NCBI GenBank assembly: GCA_019635575.1
Contig: JAHBZF010000014.1
Location: 1-43,276, forward strand
Reading direction: 5' to 3'
Length of the DNA: 43,276 nt
Source: Pseudolabrys sp.
GTDB lineage: Bacteria; Pseudomonadota; Alphaproteobacteria; Rhizobiales; Xanthobacteraceae
Shown: positions 8,219 to 16,310 of the stretch, piece after piece
Layout: the number at the start of each line of letters is the position of its first letter
How positions within the stretch are numbered: position 1 is the first letter of the stretch
Notes under the pieces: generated by a model
Seen by the model: only the letters and a program-made list of their open reading frames with translations
What the model was told of the DNA's origin: nothing
Databases searched by the model: none
Made by a program: the position numbers and the translations under genes

Positions 8219-9505
8219 TCAAGCGCCCGTCTGCGCAGCCCGCGATACCGGCTGAATCCGCAGCGCGGTCAGACGATTGCGGGTCCGCCGCAGCACCCGA
8301 AAGCGGAATCCGTAGAAGGTGAAGCTCTGCCCCGGTTCGGGGATCAGCCGCGCCTCGTGGATCACCAGACCGGCGATGGTGGTCGCCTCCTCGTCTGGCA
8401 GATTCCAGTCCATCACCCGGTTGAGATCGCGGATCGGCACCCCGCCATCGACATTCACCGAACCATCCGGCAGGCGTCGCACGCCCGGCACCGCGACATC
8501 GTGTTCGTCGGTGATGTCGCCGACGATCTCCTCGATGATGTCCTCCAGCGTGACAAGGCCCATCACCTCGCCGTATTCGTCCACCACCAGCGCGAACGGC
8601 GTCTTGCGGCGGCGAAACGCAGCAAGCTGCTCCGACAGCGGCCGCGTTTCCGGCACGAACCACGGCGCCGACATTAGTGCCGGAATGTCGAGCTTTGCCG
8701 TATCGCCATCGACCGCATGCAGCGCGCGCAACAGATCCTTGACGTGCACCACGCCAATGATGTTCTCCGGCTTCTCGCGCCAGAACGGCAGCCGCGTCAC
8801 CGGCGCGGCGATCATCGCATTGACGATCGCCTCCGGCGAATCATCGGCATTGATGGTCAGCATTTTGGTGCGATGGACCATCACGTCAGACACTTCCAGC
8901 TCGCGCAAATCGAGAATGCCGCCGAACATGTCGCGGTCGCGCTTCTCGACGCCACCCTCGCTGTGCAGATAGTCGACCGCGCCGCGCAGTTCCTCATGCG
9001 CCGACAGGATCGACTGGTTCTCGCCGACGCGAATACCGAACGGCCGCAGCAGCGTGCGCGAGATCAACTCGATCGCGGCCATGATCGGCCCGAGCAGCCG
9101 CACGACCAGGCTCACCGGCCGAGCCAGGAAAATCGCCAGCCGCTCCGGCGCGACGATCGCCGCCGTCTTCGGCATCACCTCGGCAAAGACGATGACCAGC
9201 ACACTCATCACCACCGTCGCGTAGAGCACGCCGACATCGCCGAACCACGCCAGCAGCAGGCCGGTCGTGAGCGTCGAGGCGCCGATATTGGCAATGTTGT
9301 TGCCGACCAGCATGGCGCCGATCAGCCGCTCGCGCGCATCGAGCAGGCGCCGTACCAGCCCGGCCTTCGGCTGACCCTGCTTCTGCAAACGCGACAGCCG
9401 CGCGCGCGACGACGCCGTCATCGCCGTCTCGCTGGCCGAAAAGAAGGCCGACAGCAGCAGACTGATCAGAACGACGGCGAGCGAAAGCCAGTCAATCAGC
9501 GTCAT
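8219..9505 (-). CDS. CNNM/CorC-type transporter (DUF21, CBS pair, CorC_HlyC)
   Basis: 428 residues. Residues 1-190 are a DUF21/CNNM membrane domain with four hydrophobic segments and the conserved SAFFSASETAM at the start and VFAEVMPK in the middle. Residues about 205-330 are a CBS pair (MVHRTKMLTI; FALVVDEYGEVMGLVTLEDI). The C-terminal 90 residues are a CorC_HlyC domain. The family is annotated as haemolysin-like, but several members are Mg2+ exporters regulated by nucleotide binding to the CBS pair. The start codon overlaps the aroB stop by four bases (ATGA), so it is translationally coupled to aromatic amino acid genes, although the functions are unrelated. Confidence 0.9.
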   Translation of the reverse strand: MTLIDWLSLAVVLISLLLSAFFSASETAMTASSRARLSRLQKQGQPKAGLVRRLLDARERLIGAMLVGNNIANIGASTLTTGLLLAWFGDVGVLYATVVMSVLVIVFAEVMPKTAAIVAPERLAIFLARPVSLVVRLLGPIMAAIELISRTLLRPFGIRVGENQSILSAHEELRGAVDYLHSEGGVEKRDRDMFGGILDLRELEVSDVMVHRTKMLTINADDSPEAIVNAMIAAPVTRLPFWREKPENIIGVVHVKDLLRALHAVDGDTAKLDIPALMSAPWFVPETRPLSEQLAAFRRRKTPFALVVDEYGEVMGLVTLEDIIEEIVGDITDEHDVAVPGVRRLPDGSVNVDGGVPIRDLNRVMDWNLPDEEATTIAGLVIHEARLIPEPGQSFTFYGFRFRVLRRTRNRLTALRIQPVSRAAQTGA

Positions 9506-10641
9506 CGTTGAGCCAAGATCTCCGCGAGGAACGCGCGCACATCGGCCGGATCGACATCAGGCGCAACGAAGGCGTTGCCGATATCGCGCACCAGAATAAA
9601 GGTGAGCTTGCCGCGCTTCACTTTCTTGTCCTGCGCGATCAGTTCCATCAGTCGGTCCGCATCCGGCAACGGCCCGCGCAGATCGCCGAGTTTTGTCGGC
9701 AGGCCGACCGCCGCGAGATGGCGTATGACCCGCTCGGTCAGCGCCGGGGCGATCAGCCCGCAACGCGCGGAATAGCCGAATGCCAGCACGATGCCGAATG
9801 CCACCGCCTCGCCGTGCAACAGACGATCGGAGAACCCGGCCGCCGCTTCGAAAGCATGACCGAAGGTGTGGCCGAGATTGAGCAGAGCTCGCTCGCCGCT
9901 CTCGCGCTCGTCGCGCGCGACGATGCCCGCCTTGCCGCGGCAGCAGATTGCGATTGCCTCGTCCCGCGCCGGCGTACCCGCGAACACGTCCTGCCAGTTG
10001 TTCTCCAGCCAGGCGAAGAATTTGGCGTCGCCGAGCAACCCGTATTTCGCCATCTCCGCATAGCCGGCGGCGAAGTCGCGGCGCGGCAGCGTGTCGAGCA
10101 CCGCCGTATCCGCCACCACCAGAACGGGTTGGTGAAACGCGCCGATCAAATTCTTGCCGTGGCGCGAATTGATGCCCGTCTTGCCGCCGACCGACGAGTC
10201 CACTTGCGCCAACAACGTGGTCGGCACCTGCACGAAATCGAGACCGCGCCGGATGCACGACGCGGCGAAGCCGGCGAGATCGCCGATCACGCCGCCGCCG
10301 AGCGCCACCACCAGATCGCCGCGCTCGAGCCGCAACGCGAGAAATTCGTCGCACACGCGCTCGAAGGTGGAGAAGCTTTTCGAGCCCTCGCCGGCCGCGA
10401 CGACGACGCGCGACGACGGAATGTTCGCCGCCGCCAGCGCCTGCTCGGCCGCCGCGAGATGCAGGCTCGCCACCGTCGCGTCGGTGAGGATCGCGGCCTT
10501 GGCGCCGGGTTTCAGCGCGGCGATGCGCTCGCCCAGAGTCGCCACCAGTCCGCGGCCGATGACGATGTCATAGCTGCGCGCGCCGAGCGCGACGTCGACA
10601 GTGATCGGATTGCCGGTGCGGGTCGCGGTCATCGTCGTCAT
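9502..10641 (-). CDS. aroB: 3-dehydroquinate synthase
   Basis: 379 residues, close to the family length. AroB is the NAD- and metal-dependent cyclase that converts DAHP to 3-dehydroquinate in the shikimate pathway. Visible family motifs are AAGEGSKSF, GGGVIGDLAGFAAS for NAD binding, QVPTTLLAQVDSSVGGKTGIN, which holds the active-site Lys and Asp, AEMAKYGLLGD, and NLGHTFGHAFE with metal-binding histidines. The start overlaps the aroK stop by four bases, and the stop overlaps the CNNM start. Expression of the three is therefore likely linked. Confidence 0.96.
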   Translation of the reverse strand: MTTMTATRTGNPITVDVALGARSYDIVIGRGLVATLGERIAALKPGAKAAILTDATVASLHLAAAEQALAAANIPSSRVVVAAGEGSKSFSTFERVCDEFLALRLERGDLVVALGGGVIGDLAGFAASCIRRGLDFVQVPTTLLAQVDSSVGGKTGINSRHGKNLIGAFHQPVLVVADTAVLDTLPRRDFAAGYAEMAKYGLLGDAKFFAWLENNWQDVFAGTPARDEAIAICCRGKAGIVARDERESGERALLNLGHTFGHAFEAAAGFSDRLLHGEAVAFGIVLAFGYSARCGLIAPALTERVIRHLAAVGLPTKLGDLRGPLPDADRLMELIAQDKKVKRGKLTFILVRDIGNAFVAPDVDPADVRAFLAEILAQR

Positions 10642-11261
10642 CGCGTCGCCTCGATTGCGGCCGTCGCGGGTTTATCCAGATGCGTCATCAGCGCCGTCAC
10701 CACTTCATCGACAATCACTTCGTGCGGTTCCTCGCGGGACTGCACGATCAAATCCGCCTGCGCATAGACCGGTTCGCGCTCCGGCAACAGATCCTTCAGC
10801 CGATCGGCCAGCGGCCGGTCGCCGCGGCGCTTGGTCCGGCGCAGCAGGACGTCGAGATCGGCCTTGAGCCAAACCGACACGCCCTTCGCGCGGATCAGAT
10901 CGCGGGTGCCCGCATTCATCACCGCGCCGCCGCCGGTCGCCAGCACCTGCGGCCCATCATCGAGCAGCCGGGCGATCACCCGCGCCTCGCCGAGACGGAA
11001 CTCCGGTTCGCCCCGCGTCGCGAAGATATCCGGAATGCGCATCCCGGCCGCCTTCTCGATCTCGGTATCGGCATCGACGAACGGAATGCCAAGCCGGGCC
11101 GCCAGCCGCCGCCCGACCGAAGATTTCCCCGCCCCCATCATACCAACCAGCACAACGGAGCGGCGACCCAGCGCCTGCGCGATACGGCGCTCCGTCTCCT
11201 TCGATGCACCCTCCTTGGGTACAGCGGTTTGGGGCGCCGCCATTTTGTCCGATCCGGTCAT
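10638..11261 (-). CDS. aroK: Shikimate kinase
   Basis: 207 residues from the chosen ATG. The P-loop GMMGAGKSSVGRRLA, the shikimate-binding DADTEIE and FRLGEARV segments, TGGGAVM, and the lid region RRTKRRGDRPLA identify AroK, which phosphorylates shikimate at O3 with ATP. The frame continues upstream to 11375, but the additional residues are low-similarity and basic. Possible starts are 11291, 11261 and 11243; none has an ideal ribosome binding site, though GGAAAG lies 13 bases before 11261. The N-terminal 30 residues before the P-loop are longer than in E. coli AroK, which is usual in alphaproteobacteria. It is the first gene of the aroK-aroB-CNNM unit. Confidence 0.93.
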   Translation of the reverse strand: MTGSDKMAAPQTAVPKEGASKETERRIAQALGRRSVVLVGMMGAGKSSVGRRLAARLGIPFVDADTEIEKAAGMRIPDIFATRGEPEFRLGEARVIARLLDDGPQVLATGGGAVMNAGTRDLIRAKGVSVWLKADLDVLLRRTKRRGDRPLADRLKDLLPEREPVYAQADLIVQSREEPHEVIVDEVVTALMTHLDKPATAAIEATR

Positions 11262-11444
11262 CCGGCAGGGGTCTTTCCAACAGGTCGCCATGGTTCCATC
11301 ATAAACTGCCCGGCGACACAACCGGCGCTCGACGGCCGGCCGGCGAGAGGCAAACCGGTGTCGGATCGCCCGCAACCTGTGCTACCGGGGTTCCATCGTC
11401 GTGATTCCCGTCTGGTTCCGTTCCCCTGTTAAGCGACATCCGGC

Positions 11445-11591
11445 ATGCCCAGTCTGATCCGCTTCCTGTTCATCGTCGGCGTCATCGCCGGCATCGGCTA
11501 CGGGGCCGTGTTCGCGCTCGCCAATTTCGTCCCGCTCAAGCAGCGCGAGATCACCGTCACCGTGCCGCCGCAGACCTTCCTGAAGCGCTGA
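11445..11591 (+). CDS. 48-residue single-pass membrane protein upstream of xerD
   Basis: A short frame starting [19 protein letters not shown] with one hydrophobic helix (residues 4-28), followed by an exported or cytoplasmic tail ending [14 protein letters not shown]. It ends two bases before the xerD ATG (11593), indicating co-transcription. Codon use looks like that of the neighbours (third-position C/G), which supports it as a real gene. I recall similar short proteins in front of xerD in Bradyrhizobium relatives, but no function is known. The gene is divergent from aroK. Confidence 0.7.
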   Translation: MPSLIRFLFIVGVIAGIGYGAVFALANFVPLKQREITVTVPPQTFLKR

Positions 11592-11592
11592 G

Positions 11593-12528
11593 ATGAGCGC
11601 CGCCGCCCCGGCGAACGACACCCTGACGCGCCTGTTCCTCGACATGCTCGCCGCCGAGCGCGGCGCCGGCGCCAACACGCTCGATGCCTATCGCCGCGAT
11701 CTCGCCGATCTCGCCGCGTTCCTCGGCACGCAGGGGCATGGTTTCGCCGACGCGTCGACGCAGGCGTTGCGCGACTATCTCGCCGATCTTGCCGACCGCG
11801 GCTTCAAGAGCACCAGCGTCGCACGCAAGCTGTCGGCGACGCGGCAACTGTTCCGCTTTCTGTATGCCGAGGGCCATCGCGGCGACGATCCGGCCGCCGT
11901 GCTCGCCGGCCCACGCCGCGGCCTGACGATTCCGAAAGTCCTCACTGTCGCCGAGGTCGATCATCTGCTCGCCACCGCGCGCGCGGCCGTCGACGAAGCC
12001 GAGCAACCCGGCGCGAAATTGCGCGCGATGCGGCTGATGTGTCTGCTCGAAGTCGTCTATGCCACCGGGCTCCGCGTCTCTGAGCTGGTGGCGCTGCCGG
12101 CCGCCGCCGCGCGCAAGGACCAGCGCATGCTGGTGATCCGCGGCAAGGGCGGCCGCGAGCGGCTGGTGCCGCTCAACGACGCGGCGCGCCAAAGCATGGC
12201 CGCCTATCTGGCGATGTTGCCGGAAGAATCCGCAAAATCGAAATGGCTGTTTCCGTCATTCGGCGACAGCGGCCACCTGACACGGCAACATTTCGCGCGC
12301 GACCTGAAGGCGCTCGCCGGCCGCGCCGGTATTACCGCCGCGCGCATCAGCCCGCATGTGTTGCGCCATGCGTTCGCCAGCCATCTGCTGCACAACGGCG
12401 CCGATCTGCGGATCGTGCAGACGCTGCTCGGCCATGCCGACATCTCGACCACGCAGATTTACACCCACGTGCTCGAGGATCGACTGAAGAGCCTGGTGCG
12501 CGATCTGCACCCGCTATCGGAGAAATAG
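11593..12528 (+). CDS. xerD: Tyrosine recombinase XerD
   Basis: 311 residues. The N-terminal SAM-like DNA-binding domain (about 8-100) is followed by a catalytic domain with all active residues visible: Arg161 (ATGLRVSEL), Lys185 (RGKGGRER), His255 and Arg258 ([13 protein letters not shown]), His281 ([12 protein letters not shown]) and Tyr290. XerD acts with XerC at dif to resolve chromosome dimers under FtsK control. It is called XerD rather than a phage integrase because of its length, its C-terminal motifs, and its position between housekeeping genes. There are no flanking att-like repeats. It is co-transcribed with the short membrane protein gene upstream. Confidence 0.93.
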   Translation: MSAAAPANDTLTRLFLDMLAAERGAGANTLDAYRRDLADLAAFLGTQGHGFADASTQALRDYLADLADRGFKSTSVARKLSATRQLFRFLYAEGHRGDDPAAVLAGPRRGLTIPKVLTVAEVDHLLATARAAVDEAEQPGAKLRAMRLMCLLEVVYATGLRVSELVALPAAAARKDQRMLVIRGKGGRERLVPLNDAARQSMAAYLAMLPEESAKSKWLFPSFGDSGHLTRQHFARDLKALAGRAGITAARISPHVLRHAFASHLLHNGADLRIVQTLLGHADISTTQIYTHVLEDRLKSLVRDLHPLSEK

Positions 12529-12544
12529 ACGAATATCTCCCCCG

Positions 12545-12591
12545 CCTCGTCTTGAGGAGCGATGCGTAGCATCGCGTTTCGAAGGATGCGG
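12545..12591. repeat. Dispersed palindromic repeat, copy C
   Basis: A third copy of the element seen at 3613 and 3681, here just after xerD. Its inner stem is GCGATGC-GTA-GCATCGC with the conserved TGAGGA and TTCGAA blocks; the outer arms pair less well than in copies A and B. It sits in the 133-base convergent gap before the cupin-like gene, where a small hairpin GCGATC/GATCGC (12628-12645) is also present without a U-tract. Confidence 0.7.
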
Positions 12592-12661
12592 CGGCCCCAG
12601 TGCGGCGCACGCCTCATGTACGTTGACGCGATCCTGGCGGATCGCTTCTGGCCTCGAAAGA

Positions 12662-13666
12662 CTACCCCGCCGTTTTCGCGCCGGCGCGGATGAAGTAGTT
12701 GGCGTTCCGACCGAGCACCAGCTTGCGCAGCATCGCGCGCATCGATTCACTGCGGCGCAGCGGATCGAGCACCGCCTTGACCACACGGAACAGCGCGAGC
12801 TTCGCGGCATCGGCTGCCGGATTGCGGCCCGGCGCGGCCTGCGGCAGACCCATGCGGCGCAGCAGGCCGTTGACGACGAAGATGTCGTTCTTGCGCATCA
12901 CCGCCTTGGTCTTCCAGGTGATCGCCATCGAGATCGAATACTGCGAGCCGGTGCGCACCCAGTGCGGCCACAGATACGGCACGAACAATCCCTCGCCCGG
13001 CTGCAGCGAATAGCACTTGGAGCGCGCCTCGAACTCCGGGTTGTAGGTCACGTTGCGGTGCTTGGAGATCGCCTGTTCGATCGCATCGTCGGCCACCACC
13101 GCACCGTCGCGATTGTCACAGACGGTGAAGTATTTCTCGCCGTGCATGTGCACGAAGAAATTGTCCTCGCCGTCCACATGGAACGGCGTGGTCGAATTCG
13201 GCGACGACACGAACAGGAAGCCGCGGATATCCTCGAAACCGGCGTCTTCCAGGCTCGCATGGCCATTGGCACGCGCCACTGACAGCAGTGTCTCCTCGAG
13301 TACGGCGCGGTAGGCCGGCAGCACCTCGATGCGCTTGCATACCATCCAGGCGCCGGCGGTTTCGATCCGCCGCACCACCTCATCCGGTTCAAGATCGACC
13401 ACCGGCGTCGAGTCCGGATCCTGGCCGATCGCCACCTTGCCGGAATTGTACTCGATCTGGTCGCGCGGCAATTGCCGCACGAGATCGACGACATGCGACA
13501 GCGAGAACAGCGGATCGCCGGCGAGGCGATGACGGATCGCGAACGGCTGCAGCGGGAACGACGCGGTGAAGGCCTGACGATCGGTCGGCTCGATCATCGC
13601 GTCGGTTGCGGTCACGGTTGCCGCATTCATTGTTGCGCTCATTGCTCCACTCATTGCGCCAGTCAT
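12662..13666 (-). CDS. Cupin-like (JmjC-type) protein
   Basis: 334 residues from the ATG at 13666, chosen because GGAG lies at a good distance upstream and because it overlaps the preceding stop by four bases (ATGA). The core is a JmjC/cupin_8-type double-stranded beta helix with a metal triad His163-x-Asp165 (PFHVDGED) and His235 (YLWPHWV). This is the pattern of Fe(II)/2-oxoglutarate dioxygenases such as asparaginyl hydroxylases. An N-terminal low-complexity stretch of Met, Ala and Thr (residues 1-22) is odd and may be unstructured. The C-terminal 80 residues are basic and helical. It is coupled to an acyltransferase-like gene, suggesting joint modification of one target. Substrate unknown. 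Confidence 0.8.
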   Translation of the reverse strand: MTGAMSGAMSATMNAATVTATDAMIEPTDRQAFTASFPLQPFAIRHRLAGDPLFSLSHVVDLVRQLPRDQIEYNSGKVAIGQDPDSTPVVDLEPDEVVRRIETAGAWMVCKRIEVLPAYRAVLEETLLSVARANGHASLEDAGFEDIRGFLFVSSPNSTTPFHVDGEDNFFVHMHGEKYFTVCDNRDGAVVADDAIEQAISKHRNVTYNPEFEARSKCYSLQPGEGLFVPYLWPHWVRTGSQYSISMAITWKTKAVMRKNDIFVVNGLLRRMGLPQAAPGRNPAADAAKLALFRVVKAVLDPLRRSESMRAMLRKLVLGRNANYFIRAGAKTAG

Positions 13667-14883
13667 GGACGGACTCCTCTCACGGAACGGACAAAATGGA
13701 CAAAACGGCGGGCCTGCTCGCGCGCGCCATCGCGCGCGGCAATCATCGCGGCGAGCGGCCGCAGCGTCGCGGCGCCGCCGCGCGCCGGCAGCAGCAGATC
13801 GCCGACCGCGAGGCGATCGCGCCAGATGTGATCGATCATCGGATGGTTCGACACGGCGATGGAGTCGACGCTGCCGACCGCGGGATCGGCACACAGCGCG
13901 CGCGTCAGGTCGAGCGTGAGCTGCACGCCGGGCGAGGTCTTCGCCAGATTTTCGTCATAGGCAATCTTGAAGAAGTAGGCGCGATCGAGATGCCGCAATA
14001 CGACACCGGCGGCGACGATCCGCTCGCCGGTGGACAGCGTCATCATCTGCGCCTGCCCGTCGCGCACCAACGCCGGCACGGCTTCGCGCACGAACGCCGC
14101 GTCACCCGGCTTGCGGCCGAGGGCTGTGCCGCGCGCGCCCTTCCAGCCGGCGGCTTCCAGCGCGAGAAATGCTTCGAGCGCCGCCTGCGCGTCATCGGCC
14201 GAGGTCGCGATCCGGAACGCAACGTCGCCGGTATCGGCGAGCCGGTTGCGCTGGCGCCGCAATTCCTTGAGCTTCTTGGCGCCGAGCGCGTCCACCGCTG
14301 CGTCGCCATCCTGCCGCGCATCGAGCATGGCGCGCTCATGCTGATGCGACAGCATCCCCGCACCGCGCGCCGCGCGCTGCAGCGCTTGCGCCGCCGCACC
14401 TTCCGTCGTGACCGACGGCAGCAGCACGCCGCAGGCGCCGGCCGCCGATGCCGCATCGAGAAGAGTAGCGGCCGCCTGATCCACCGCATCGCGATCGAGC
14501 AACGGCACCGTCAGCGGCGCATAGGCTTGCCAGGCAACGAGCGCCGGGACCGGCAGGGTGAGTGCGCGAAACGCGGACACGACCGGCAGCAGACCGATCA
14601 GCCGCGCGCGCGCCGGACTGTCCCATGCCAGCAGCGCCTGCGCGCCGCTTTTGCCTTCGGCATGACGCGCCACCGCGCGCGACCACGCCGGATGATAAAA
14701 GCCGTTCGATTCGATGGCGCGCGCCGCGAGGGAGGCCCATGCCGCTTCCGGCACATCGAGCAGGTCGACGAGTTCGGCGGTGCCGCGATGCACGCTCACG
14801 CGCACATCGACCTGTGCGCCGGCGCTCGATCCGCGCCATCGCAGGCCGTCTGCACTCTCTGTCACCGCCATTGGCGCCACCAT
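13663..14883 (-). CDS. GNAT/FemAB-like acyltransferase (BioF2-like)
   Basis: 406 residues from the chosen ATG; the frame remains open to 14955 and a start at 14871 is also possible. The fold is suggested by two GNAT-like halves: an N-terminal half with SNGFYHPAWSRAVARH and LLPVV, and a C-terminal half with KKLKELRRQRNRL, FLALEAAGWKGARGTAL and FKIAYDENLAKTSPGVQL. These match the acetyltransferase_6 group often found with exopolysaccharide genes. Such proteins transfer acyl or aminoacyl groups, but donor and acceptor are unknown here. It precedes and is translationally coupled to the cupin-like gene. Both lie on the strand opposite xerD and accA. Confidence 0.8.
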   Translation of the reverse strand: MVAPMAVTESADGLRWRGSSAGAQVDVRVSVHRGTAELVDLLDVPEAAWASLAARAIESNGFYHPAWSRAVARHAEGKSGAQALLAWDSPARARLIGLLPVVSAFRALTLPVPALVAWQAYAPLTVPLLDRDAVDQAAATLLDAASAAGACGVLLPSVTTEGAAAQALQRAARGAGMLSHQHERAMLDARQDGDAAVDALGAKKLKELRRQRNRLADTGDVAFRIATSADDAQAALEAFLALEAAGWKGARGTALGRKPGDAAFVREAVPALVRDGQAQMMTLSTGERIVAAGVVLRHLDRAYFFKIAYDENLAKTSPGVQLTLDLTRALCADPAVGSVDSIAVSNHPMIDHIWRDRLAVGDLLLPARGGAATLRPLAAMIAARDGAREQARRFVHFVRSVRGVRP

Positions 14884-15181
14884 CCCGTTCTTCACACCCG
14901 CGAGGACGATGGGCACCAGGACGTTAAGAGGGGGCAAAAACGATCGCAGACTCACACGGTCTGTCGGAGAAGGCGCGATTTGGGGTTAAGGCCGCCCTAG
15001 CGGGGTTTCGTGACATCGCAAGGACCTGTTAAGCCCCCGGTCACCATAACGGTCCGGATCATCCGGCCTGGAGACTTGGCACGGAGACTGGCACGGCAGC
15101 TTGACTTGCGGCCCATCCACGGGCCAGTTGCGCGCTGCAGCACCTCTTTTGGCTCGATTTCACGACCCCATATCCGGTTCC

Positions 15182-16138
15182 ATGCGCAGCTATCTCGATT
15201 TTGAAAAACCCGTCGCCGAGCTTGAGGCGAAGGTGGAGGAATTGCGCGCCATGCAGGCCGGCGGCAACGCCGTGGCCGTGGATGAGGAAATCGGGCGGCT
15301 CGAGGCCAAGGCGTCCTCAGCCCTGCAGCAGCTCTATAACGACCTCACGCCGTGGCAGAAGACCCAGGTCGCGCGTCATCCGCAGCGGCCGCACTGCATC
15401 GATTATGTGAACGGGCTGATCACCGATTTCGTCCCGCTCGCCGGCGATCGCAAATTCGCCGACGATGCCGCCATCGTCGGTGGCTTTGGCCGTTTCCGCG
15501 GCGAGAGCGTCTGCCTGATCGGCCACGAGAAGGGGTCGAACACCGACAGCCGCCTCAAGCACAATTTCGGCATGGCGCGGCCGGAGGGCTACCGCAAGGC
15601 CGTGCGGCTGATGGAAATGGCCGATCATTTCGGCATTCCCGTCATTTGCCTGGTGGACACCGCCGGCGCCTATCCGGGCATCGGCGCGGAGGAACGCGGC
15701 CAGGCGGAAGCCATCGCCCGCTCGACCGAAGCCTGCCTCAATCTCGGCGTCGCCAATGTCGCCGTCGTGCTCGGCGAAGGCGGCTCCGGCGGCGCCATCG
15801 CGATTGCCACCGCCAACCGCGTGCTGATGCTCGAACACGCGATCTACAGCGTGATCTCGCCGGAAGGCGCGGCCTCGATCCTGTGGCGCGACACCACCAA
15901 GGCGCAGGACGCGGCCACCAATATGAAAATCACCGCGCAGGACATGGTGCGCTTCGGTGTGATCGATACGATCATTCCCGAGCCGGTCGGCGGCGCGCAT
16001 CGCGAGCCGACCGCCGCCATCGCCGCCGCGGGCGACGCCATCGCGCAGGCATTCGGCGACCTCAAGGGCCTCGACGCCAAGGCGCTGCGCCAGCAGCGGC
16101 GGGACAAGTTCCTGGCGATGGGCCGTCTGGGCGGTTAA
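15182..16138 (+). CDS. accA: Acetyl-CoA carboxylase carboxyltransferase subunit alpha
   Basis: 318 residues from the ATG at 15182, the start giving the conserved N-terminus [20 protein letters not shown]. The crotonase-like carboxyltransferase core is clear: [58 protein letters not shown] and [11 protein letters not shown] for the oxyanion and acyl-CoA site, and [12 protein letters not shown]. AccA pairs with AccD to transfer carboxyl from biotin to acetyl-CoA, giving malonyl-CoA for fatty acid synthesis. The 298-base region upstream is the probable promoter area; I could not define a convincing -35/-10 pair there. A hairpin follows the gene. Confidence 0.97.
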   Translation: MRSYLDFEKPVAELEAKVEELRAMQAGGNAVAVDEEIGRLEAKASSALQQLYNDLTPWQKTQVARHPQRPHCIDYVNGLITDFVPLAGDRKFADDAAIVGGFGRFRGESVCLIGHEKGSNTDSRLKHNFGMARPEGYRKAVRLMEMADHFGIPVICLVDTAGAYPGIGAEERGQAEAIARSTEACLNLGVANVAVVLGEGGSGGAIAIATANRVLMLEHAIYSVISPEGAASILWRDTTKAQDAATNMKITAQDMVRFGVIDTIIPEPVGGAHREPTAAIAAAGDAIAQAFGDLKGLDAKALRQQRRDKFLAMGRLGG

Positions 16139-16193
16139 TGCGCCCTCGCGGTTCGGATTCCTGCTGATTCGCCAGATATTTATCCATCCTCTT

Positions 16194-16211
16194 GCCGGTT
16201 CATGAACCGGC
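16194..16211 (+). terminator. Hairpin after accA, possible terminator
   Basis: The 18-bp perfect palindrome GCCGGTTCATGAACCGGC forms a 7-bp stem with a CATG loop. It lies 56 bases after the accA stop and is followed by a moderately T-rich run (GATTTACCATTCTTT). It is a weak intrinsic terminator at best and could instead be an operator for the lipoprotein gene downstream. Confidence 0.45.
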
Positions 16212-16310
16212 GATTTACCATTCTTTCCCCATAGTCGCCCGATCCACCCGGCGGCCTTGCCTTGCGGCTGCCACATCTTCGGGATAACGGTTCGCGTAGA
16301 AGGGCTTAAG

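Noticed and set aside
11593..12528. Possibility that the tyrosine recombinase marks an integrated element.
   Set aside because: Length, motifs and housekeeping neighbours fit XerD; no direct-repeat att sites, tRNA end or phage genes were seen.
15076..15110. Sigma-54-like promoter upstream of accA (two TGGCACG sequences, then TTGAC).
   Set aside because: At the required spacing the -12 element reads CTGG or CTTG rather than TTGC, so neither copy fits the -24/-12 consensus; accA is also not a usual sigma-54 target.
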